Source: Liolophura sinensis (lineage: Eukaryota; Mollusca; Polyplacophora; Chitonida; Chitonidae). From it: a stretch of DNA of 64,000 bases. The notes beneath the pieces were generated by a model. The model was not told the origin of the DNA, searched no databases, and worked only from the letters and a program-made list of their open reading frames with translations. This document shows, in pieces, positions 55,986 through 64,000 of the stretch; the stretch's first letter is position 1; each line of letters begins with the position of its first letter. Where the stretch lies: assembly GCF_032854445.1 (NCBI RefSeq), contig NC_088298.1:14063504-14127503 (forward strand), read 5' to 3'. The translations under genes and the position numbers were made by a program.

Positions 55986-58900
55986 GGTGTACCCTGGACA
56001 CGGAAACAAACGGACAGCCAAAATATCCAAGACCATTATACGACTCATCTAAAGTTGGGTGGATAAAAAGTGATAAACCATTATTTTTATCTCACATAAC
56101 ATTTTTGGTCATCCAAGGCCATCATTTCAATCCTGGTTAGCCTCTTTGGTCAAGGTCATTTTTATCTAAAATTGAAAACGTTGACACAGATGTTCTCAGT
56201 AGGGCAATGCAATCAAAAAGCCTGCGGCAAGCAAGAAAACAAAGGAGAAGAAAATAAGAGCAAGAGAAAAAATTCTCCAATGCTCCATATTTTTAGGGGT
56301 TCCCTGAGGAATTTATATGAAGAGTAATCATGCGAGGAGAAATCAGACTGGGAAGTTTTTGAAGCTGGTTTATTTTGAGCTCAAAATTGCAGAACAATTC
56401 CCCATCCAGGTCATATGTGCAGAGTTTGAAATGACCGCAGGCACACAATGTCCGAGGATATAGTGACAATTTTTGTCGGGCTGTCTGGTGTCGGGGGGAA
56501 GACAGCCCGCCAGGCACCTGAATTTTCACCAATGTAACAACGATTAGCCCCAGGCGACAATTCCCTCCGAGATGATGATTTCTGATATCATCTTGTATTT
56601 ACAGCTTGTGTGATTGCCTCTCCAAGTAATTACTTTCCATTATGCAGTAGCGCAATTCAAGGGAGGTAACAACCCTAGTCGAAAGTGCCACAAGGCATGG
56701 TTCCTGACAATATCCGTAAAAATGTGAAGCTAAAACTCTTAGTGGGTAGGTTTAGATGGAGGGCACTAGGTTTTGCCAATAACAGCACCATGGCCATCAA
56801 AATTGCTGCCAATCTGAAGACGATATGATAGAGATTCCGAAAACATAGATATTATTAGATTTATGCTTCAGCGATGTACATTTTTGCTCATTCTCAAGTA
56901 CTAAACCTGTGTCAAACTGTCCACCTTTCTCTCATCCAAAATGCCAACGAGTAGAGCATAGTTTTTGCTGGCTAAGTTTTTGGCTGCATTACCAACCCTA
57001 CAGGCTACATGCACCTGTTCGGTGTGCAAACTAAATACATGGCTCAAAGCTTTCTTTATTTTCATAATCAAACCTATCTTTACAATTTCAAGGACTGATT
57101 ACAAGACTGAGCTGGTCTAAATAAAGGCACATGGATAGTTTCTGTCAAACCGGAAGAAAATGACTTCCTGAAATCCAGACCTGCTAATTTCTGACACATT
57201 CTTCAGAAATATCTCATTATGTGTGATAGAATTGTACCAGACTGGGATGAAGCTCCTCAGACATGTCAGACAGGTACAATGTGCTACTGTTTCAAGTTTA
57301 TTCCTTTGCTGTTTCCAACATCCAGCTGGTTTGAATAGGAAGCTTCTCATCCCATGAAGAGGCACACCTACACTAAAACAATACTGTTACATATAAACAA
57401 CCTTATGAAACATCACCAGAACAATTCCATACAAAACACATCACTTCTACTGGTATTTTGGATATACACCCTGTATAAGAGTTATGATTATTGCTGTCTG
57501 GGCACACACACATCCCAACCCTAAATACAGAGTTCAAAAAGAGTCCTTAAAAGCAGGATTTGAAATATTTGGGAGCCCACCAGTTCCAGACAAGGACTTT
57601 CTTTTTAAAAAAGAAAAGTTACTTCTTCAAAACAAGAAACAAAAACAAAAGACACAGTACCTGTGGAAATTTCTGAAATATATTTAGGCCAGAATTCAGC
57701 CTATCAAAACTACTCTTAGAATTTTCTATCTTCACTTTTGTAATATTCTTTTGAAAGCTGTATCATGTTTGTCCTCTGAGACGTATGTTTTAATAGCAGG
57801 GATTCAAAAAATTTAACAAATGAAATAACTATACCCAATTTGGTTGCCGATAACTGAATGTTAAAGAAACTGAATTCATAGAGCTAACCTTTCTAAAACA
57901 AATTAAACACGTGTCTCAGGAGACAGGCCGTCCAATTTCCGTTACCTTGCCATTGCACATCCACACGTATCACTGAGGCTGTTCACAATAAACTGGGTCA
58001 TTATGTACAGAACAAAGATGGTGTCTTGGCTTCCATTCATTATCCTAGTAGCACGTAGTGTTTTACTTGTACAGTATGGGAAGTGACATCATAGGTGGCG
58101 CTGTTTGTAGCTGTCCCCACATTCAGCATGCTTGTAAGTGGTAAGATACTGATGCGTCATATTGAAAAAGTGTCAAATCAGCAGAATCATAAAGAGATTC
58201 CATTCAGGGAAGAATTCTGAAGTTTATTCAGTTGGGATAAAAAGTAAAACGAGAAATCTATGGAAGCAAAGATCTTATTATACATTCCTACTACTGGTAA
58301 TTTATCTGTCAAATAAACAAAGCCACTTTAAAGGAAACCTTATGTAATGTGATTGCTTCTAAATTAAATTGGGCAAAATAAGTACTGAAAAGGTTTTAAA
58401 AACTAAACGAAATACCATTTTCTCATGGAAAATAAAGCAGAAAAAGTATATTTTAAAGAAAACTGCAGTACTAAATAAATAGCATTTAAAGATGAAAAGA
58501 AAACCTCCAAAATTAAAATATAAATCCCCACTAAACAAATTTAAAACTTCTGAAAAGGATATATGCCGTAGATTTATGGCAAAAAATCAAATCAAATCAA
58601 ATCAAATTTTCTGTACTTACCTCTAATAGCTCAAATTATTGCCTTTCAGTAAGCATCAGTATACATACCTGGACTATTTGTATTATAGTGTTAAAACGGT
58701 TCTAAAATTTGAAAAGTTATCAGGCTTAATACAATTTAGGAAAATTAACACTGATTTCAAACAGTAACATATGCACAGACAAGGCTGATATTTTGTGTAA
58801 GTTTATTATTTGGGCCATGGAATTTTACTAGATGTGCACTCTCAGTCAAAATAAATCAGGGAAGACATGTTATTTTATCCAAATAAGTCACTTTATTCCT

Positions 58901-60540
58901 TGTATATGCTGGCCTACATGTTTTAAGTGGTAAAATGAATATTATTAGAAATATATAGATAATAACACAACACAACATGAACTTTAGCCTGATTTGTAAA
59001 AGATATTTTAACTCAATTCAGACTCCAAACTGGTCGGTAACTTTTTTTAAACTCAATTTTTGACTTTCTCTTTGTAAAATTTGGACTTCTATGAAAACTT
59101 CTGAATAGATATGAAGAAACTGTTGATCAAAAATTTTTAAAAAAATGTAATATTTCAATCAAGGAGATTACGCCCTCACATCCAAGGTCTCTAGCCCCTG
59201 CAACAATCAGGAAGGGGACAATTGGTTTGGTAGCCAGCAGGTGCTACCAAGATCAAATACAAGAACATTCTGATACCCTTTATAGGCAGCCTCATTACAG
59301 CACACCTTAGAAAATGCCCAAATTATGAAAAATATTGCACGACATTCTCAAGTCTAATGATTGAAAACATTCCCTATAATCATGTGCATTGACAGTACTG
59401 TGACTGTATCTGCAATTCTAACCACAGAATAAAGTTGGCACATAAGACATTCAGGTCAAGATTCCTAATGCATGAAAATATTTGAGCCCAAATTAAAATG
59501 CTGGTAGTTGGCCCTGCCTTCTGGCATTACTCGCTGCTCTTCAGTTTTTACATGTCTGTATAATTACTGCCCTTGCAATGTGAGTCTCTTGTCATGACTT
59601 TAATCTGTGCATCTGGTCTGTCAAACACAGCTTCTAAATCATAAACATTGATTACTCACGGTCATACTGAGATCTCACATGCATATCAACCTTGGTGACA
59701 CAATACCCATTTCCAAGATAGTGCAAAGGTCTTTGACATGTACATATATGCTGGCTTACTTTATTGATGTGAAACGAAATAGTGTCATTTTTGAAACATG
59801 CATAATCTTTTAGGACTGGGTCTTCAAATACATCCTAAATGGTAAATGTATACTTCATTGCAAATATTTAGTTCAAATAAAAATGGGTTTCCTGGCAGAT
59901 TCAAACTTTGCAGGAATTCATAGTTCGGCTGTCTCCCCTGGGAAAATGGTGCTCGCACAAGGTTACCATGACGCTATAATGTTATAATAAGGAGAAAAAG
60001 GCTCAAGAATTAGAGTTTAAGAAAGCCGGTTGGCTGAGCAGAAGACTCCACACGATGCCCAAGAATCAATCAATGGGCAGTTTAACAAGGCTGGCTTCTG
60101 GTTAGTCCATTCTGCATGCTACTTGATAAAGATCATCACCACCTTGTCTGCCATTCTTCGTCTCTGTTTGGGTCATGGTCGCCCCATTTCCAGGAAGTAA
60201 GTTTCATTGCTTGTGCGTCACTGGTGGCACTTTTCTGGTACTTTAATATTCCACATGCCTGGAGAGCCTGTGCTGTTACACTGTAGCAATGACAAGGAGG
60301 GGAGGGGAGGAAAAAACATGTCCACAATTTAATTTCCTTGCATGAGAAACCCAACGTCTGCTAATTCCTGATAGCCCATCATTCTCCAAAGCCCCCTATA
60401 GGACTGGGTGGTCCTCCGTGAACAATGCAACACTTGCACAGTGGCATAACACCATTTGGGAGATAAGCTGCCTTCTTCAATGAGGCCTTCGCAATGTACA
60501 ATTTAATTAAACCACAAAACTCTTACCAGAAAAGCAGGGC
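55986..60540. other. Long unique non-coding interval
   Basis: About 4.5 kb contain no supported exon or large repeat. A pentanucleotide run (AATCA, about 4-5 units) lies at 58585-58606. Segments 56390-56680 and 60010-60260 are less AT-rich, higher-complexity sequence that could be conserved non-coding elements, but comparison with other genomes is needed to say so. Confidence 0.4.
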
Positions 60541-60590
60541 ACCTGGTGGTGGTGGTGGGGATGGATGGGAGGGGGGGGGGGAGGTTGGTT
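60541..60590. repeat. G-rich tract
   Basis: GGTGGTGGTGGTGGGGATGG then GAGGG with a run of about 11 G. It has quadruplex potential on the plus strand. Confidence 0.85.
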
Positions 60591-60762
60591 GACAGAGAGA
60601 TCTGTGAAGCAAAACACCTGTACATCTTTAACAGTTTCATGTTCATACATGTACATTTCAAGGAGATAGTTCTAGGGGAAAAAAATTTTGATCACCAGTT
60701 AAACTGCAGAGCAATGAATAATATTTCACTTAAAACAAAATTCACCCGAATCCGGTTCAGAT

Positions 60763-60845
60763 TGATTTATTTATTATTTTGACTTGAGTTTTACATCATC
60801 CTCAAGAATACTTTGCTTATACAATGGTGACTATCATAAAATAGT
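60763..60845 (-). mobile_element. Family-1 SINE 3' fragment, diverged
   Basis: Plus-strand TTTATTTATTATTTTGACTT, GAGTTTTACATCATCCTCAA, GAATACTTTGCTTATACAAT, GGTGACTATCAT matches the SINE tail and adjacent body in minus orientation, with several substitutions. Confidence 0.75.
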
Positions 60846-61017
60846 TTGAGCGTGACTTAACTCGAGGACCAGCTGATATCAAGGAACCATTTCAAAGGAT
60901 ACTGGTTGAATTGGCCAGACATTTCTAGTTATTTTGATCCCTGGAACATTTAAAAATTGGCCTTTCAAGAAATTCAGTGTCCTAAACACTGGCAGTGAAC
61001 TGATTGTTGCCGACTAG
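60846..61017. other. Unique spacer
   Basis: Nothing recognisable. Confidence 0.5.
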
Positions 61018-61512
61018 GAAGATTATCTCCCTTTGCTGACGAAGTGCCTTACTGTGTATACAGCCAAGTGTAATTCAGACACCACAATGAGTCTGTCAGA
61101 TTACACATGCAAGATTATCTCCCTTTGCTGCTGACGGCCCAATTGCCTTACTGTGTTTACAGCCAGGTGTAAGTCTGACACCACACTGTGTCTGTCAGAT
61201 TACACAACAAAGATTATTTCCCTTTGCTGACAACTGCCCAAGTGCCTTGCTGTGTATACAGCCAGGCGTATGTCAGACACCACACTGTGTCTGTCAGATT
61301 ACACAAGCAAGATTATCTCCTTTTGCTCACGACTGCCCAAGTGCCTTACTGTGTATACAGCCAGGTGTAAGCCAGACACCACAATGAGTCTGTCAGATTA
61401 CACAAGTAAGATTATCTCCCTTTGCTGACGAAGTGCCTTCCTATGTATACAGCCAGGTGTAAGTCTGACACCACACTGTGTCTGTCACACTACACAAGGA
61501 AAGATTATTTTA
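61018..61512. repeat. ~92-99-bp tandem repeat, 5 copies
   Basis: Units begin AGATTATCTCCCTTTGCTGA at about 61019, 61112, 61211, 61310 and 61409, with a last partial start at 61502. Blocks include GTGCCTTACTGTGTATACAG, CCAGGTGTAAG and CACCACACTGTGTCTGTCAG. Short units (92-93 bp) read GACGAAGTGCC; long ones (99 bp) read GACTGCCCAAGTGCC. Confidence 0.95.
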
Positions 61513-62387
61513 CACTACTCCCAGCAAGTATGGGATGGACTAGTGAACATAAATAACATGTATTCTAAGAATCTAATCAGTGATTAAAGGCAAGCACCAC
61601 TAAATCTAGCTAAAGTTCGGACGTGGCTACATGTACCTCTAGTGAATGTAATGTGTACAAACACTCATGTTTACATGTAATAAGTGTACAAATCGAATTT
61701 TATGGGTACAAAATCGCAATAACAATGCGGCAAACATATTTTTAACCCTTCTTAAAAATGACTTCAAATAAAAACACCAATGGAAAACATTTTTAATTAC
61801 GGTAACCGTTTACTTGTGTCACTAGAGCAGAGATGTCAGGAATTTCCAAAAAAGGGGCTGAGATGCCCCAGAGGGAAACAGAAGACATGTTTGGTGTGTT
61901 AGTTGGGTCATTAAGGGGAAAATTCTTCATGTTCTAGTTCAAGATAATGAGGTTACTAAGGATTCAGCATGTTTGACTGGTGTAGTGTCTTTGATGTGTT
62001 CTGTATATCTTTTGTGATCAGACTTTTTAAGACAGTTTCTTCTGCTGTAAAAAAAAAATCGCAGATCTGAACAAATGTCACATATATGGATACCCTAAAT
62101 ATTCGTGACACCAGCAATCATAAATCATTGAATTTGACAGCCATTCTAGATTCTAGATAATGTGGATTTTCCAGATTAGACGTGGTAAATTCTGAGAATT
62201 AAGGGGTGCTTGTTTAAGAATTTCTCACTGCAAGTAACTTTGTGCTTTTACATCTGCTTTCTTTATGCACATCACTGAAAGGCATTTAATCGCCAGCCAT
62301 TTTGCCAGGAAAACAATGTTCTAAGACAAGGGTTGATACAAACAGAAGGAATTAACGGGTCACCATTCGGAAACTCTTTGCACACTA
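61513..62387. other. Unique non-coding sequence
   Basis: Nothing recognisable. Confidence 0.5.
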
Positions 62388-62662
62388 CATTTAAGCTATA
62401 TTAATTTACAAGGTCGGGGTTTAGTGCTAAATCCTAGCTTGTAATGTGAATGCTAAAATAGTGGATCTGATACTAAAAAACGAACTTGTATGAAAATAAA
62501 AAAGAAATCCGACTTTGAATTTTATTTTCTTGTGTGTATGGTGTCCAAACATATTTTATACTTCTTTGGCATACAGTCGTATTTTCTATGTGTTTGCCGT
62601 ACAAAACATGCAAAAATCGTACAAGTAGGCAGGTCTGCTAAAAATGTATGATCAGTCAAAAA
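62388..62662. repeat. Unclassified dispersed repeat, copy B
   Basis: It matches 41955-42254 in order and orientation: ACTACATTTAAGCTATATTA, GCTAAAATAGTGGATCTGAT, TTTTATTTTCTTGTGTGTAT, CAGTCGTATTTTCTATG, CGTACAAAACATGCAAAAAT and CGTACAAGTAGGCAGGTCTG. Divergence is substantial, so the two copies come from an old or independent dispersal, not a recent local duplication. Confidence 0.75.
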
Positions 62663-62838
62663 ACTGTTACACATTTGACCTTAAATACTAAATTCCTAAT
62701 TAGTTTATCTTTGTCACTGAATGTAATCTACTCTGAAAGCACTAAGCAAAGAGCCTTAAGTCACACGGTCTGAGAATGCTATTGTTTATACATTAAGAGG
62801 ATTAATTCAGATTGTACATGTATCTTAGTACTTGTTCC
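62663..62838. other. Unique spacer
   Basis: Nothing recognisable. Confidence 0.5.
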
Positions 62839-62955
62839 TTACGTGGGAAGGTCCTCCAGCAACCTGTGGATGGTCAAAGGTTTCCCCCGGGCTCTGCCCA
62901 GTTTCCACCCACCATAATGCTGGCTGTCGTTGTATAAGTGAAATATTCTTGAGTA
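62839..62955 (+). mobile_element. Family-1 SINE, body fragment
   Basis: It begins at CTTACGTGGGAAGGTCCTCC and runs through AGCAACCTGTGGATGGTC, CCCGGGCTCTGCCCAGTTTC and CACCATAATGCTGGCTGTCG to AAATATTCTTGAGTACGGTG. The head and the final AAAACACCAATC tail are missing. No flanking duplication seen. Confidence 0.88.
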
Positions 62956-64000
62956 CGGTGAGCACGCCTCATAAGAACTGCCAATCAGTATGCAGTAAGC
63001 CAGAGTTATCAGAGAGAATGTGTGGAAGAGTTTTGGTGAACCAAACATATGGACCAAGAAGGGATACATTTACCTACTCCAGACATTTCCATACCAGTCA
63101 AGAAAACTACCAATAAATGTTAAACAAAGAAACAAATTTGTGACATGTTTCACAGATTTATCATCAAGACAGAACATATGACGGTAAAGAACAAAAACCA
63201 TAAAAGCCTAACTATACTGACATAACCATTGTATTAAATAGAGGACAACCCAGTAGCCATAGCAACCTCTGAATTACAGCTACAAATGACGTTTACGATT
63301 AAGCAGAAACACCGGTGTCACCAGCTTATGAGGACCAATCACGTAGCAATAATGGCGAATAATGTCACACAATTGACTAGGCTAGGCTAGGCTGGCAACA
63401 TCAGTGTTTCTATATAATTGTAAGCGCCTAAAGTGTACATCTACCTCTGCACTACAATACAGTGTCTCTCCAGGACGTATCAAACAGTAAAAACTTAAAT
63501 TCAATGTTATAAATTCCAAAAGTTAAAACAAAACCAGGGGTGAAAATACGGTGCATTAGAGTGTACACCTCTCCTGGACAGGTAAGTTTTCTGAGACACA
63601 GGTGAAAACATTAAGCAACTGTCGCATGTGACAGGTTCAATTTAGCATTTTTGTACAATTCATGCAAAAAAAAAAAAAAAACCCCAGATATGTTAACTGA
63701 TTTTCATAGCAATTTTCATAGCAATTTCCATAGCAACATTCAACGCTGCTATACACAACTCTACCTGCTCACCAAATATTGAAGGCGTGGGCTAAGAACA
63801 CATAAGGCCGTAACCAAAGCACACCTGCATATCCAAACTGACAATGCAACAATCACCTGGTTGACATGGCAACTTCTGAAAAGGACAACAGCAGATGATA
63901 TAAAGTGACACTTGGTCTCATCAACCCAACTTCAAAAACAATCAAGCATGATTTTACGCATTATACAAACTACATGTACTTGTGTCTCCTGATATCCCAC
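62956..64000. other. Unique non-coding sequence
   Basis: Contains a (CTAGG)n run at about 63376-63394, an A16 tract at 63666-63681 and a juxtaposed acceptor/donor-like site at 63570-63587. No gene is supported. Confidence 0.45.

Overview
This is animal nuclear DNA, most likely from a marine mollusc or a close lophotrochozoan relative. That placement is an inference from recalled repeat families, not from a database search. The sequence is AT-rich and has no prokaryotic gene organisation. It carries many copies of a tRNA-headed SINE whose tail reads TTGAGTACGGCGTAAAACACC, one full-length copy of a second SINE family ending in CACTCACTC, and degenerate pieces of a tyrosine-recombinase (DIRS/Ngaro-type) retrotransposon. 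The word ACATGTA recurs throughout. I found no complete host gene. The best host-coding candidate is a short terminal exon on the minus strand at 35362-35433 with an AATAAA signal about 320 bp downstream, and it is tentative. Most open frames in the window are chance, or arise because a tandem-repeat unit length is a multiple of three.

Layout. 1-6.5 kb: unique sequence with two family-1 SINE copies (286-376, 2700-2953) and the full-length family-2 SINE (5330-5690, perfect 13-bp target-site duplication). 6.6-7.9 kb: about 58 copies of a 22-bp minisatellite. 8-15 kb: two SINEs on the plus strand, a 15-bp minisatellite, two G-rich degenerate arrays, and a 244-bp MITE with 30-bp inverted ends (14829-15072). 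15-20 kb: essentially featureless. 20.2-24.6 kb: a 92-bp array, a ~55-bp array, then a decayed tyrosine-recombinase retrotransposon on the minus strand with gag, RT/RNase H and recombinase remnants. An 18-copy 56-bp satellite and a severely truncated SINE separate its RT/RNase H and recombinase parts. 24.6-35 kb: unique sequence with short arrays, one SINE with intact duplications (32845-33029) and a 14-copy ~49-bp array. 35-42 kb: candidate terminal exon, SINEs nested in or beside tandem DNA, a foldback element, a tRNA-like remnant, and a SINE carrying a long G-rich expansion. 42-54 kb: 108-bp, 35-bp, 30-bp, 23-bp and 24-bp arrays, an 882-bp element with ~50-bp inverted ends, and a tandem amplification of SINE-derived sequence (50101-50565). 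54-64 kb: mostly unique sequence, two more tandem arrays, and a second copy of an unclassified dispersed repeat (41955-42254 and 62388-62662).

No genes act together here. The window reads as a gene desert, a large intron or an intergenic interval. Its content comes from SINE retroposition, cut-and-paste non-autonomous elements, one dead YR retrotransposon and extensive minisatellite expansion. The most informative points are that two SINE families with different heads share a 3' tail core, that several insertions preserve target-site duplications, that SINEs both interrupt and seed tandem arrays, and that the YR element has a higher-order satellite embedded between its domains.
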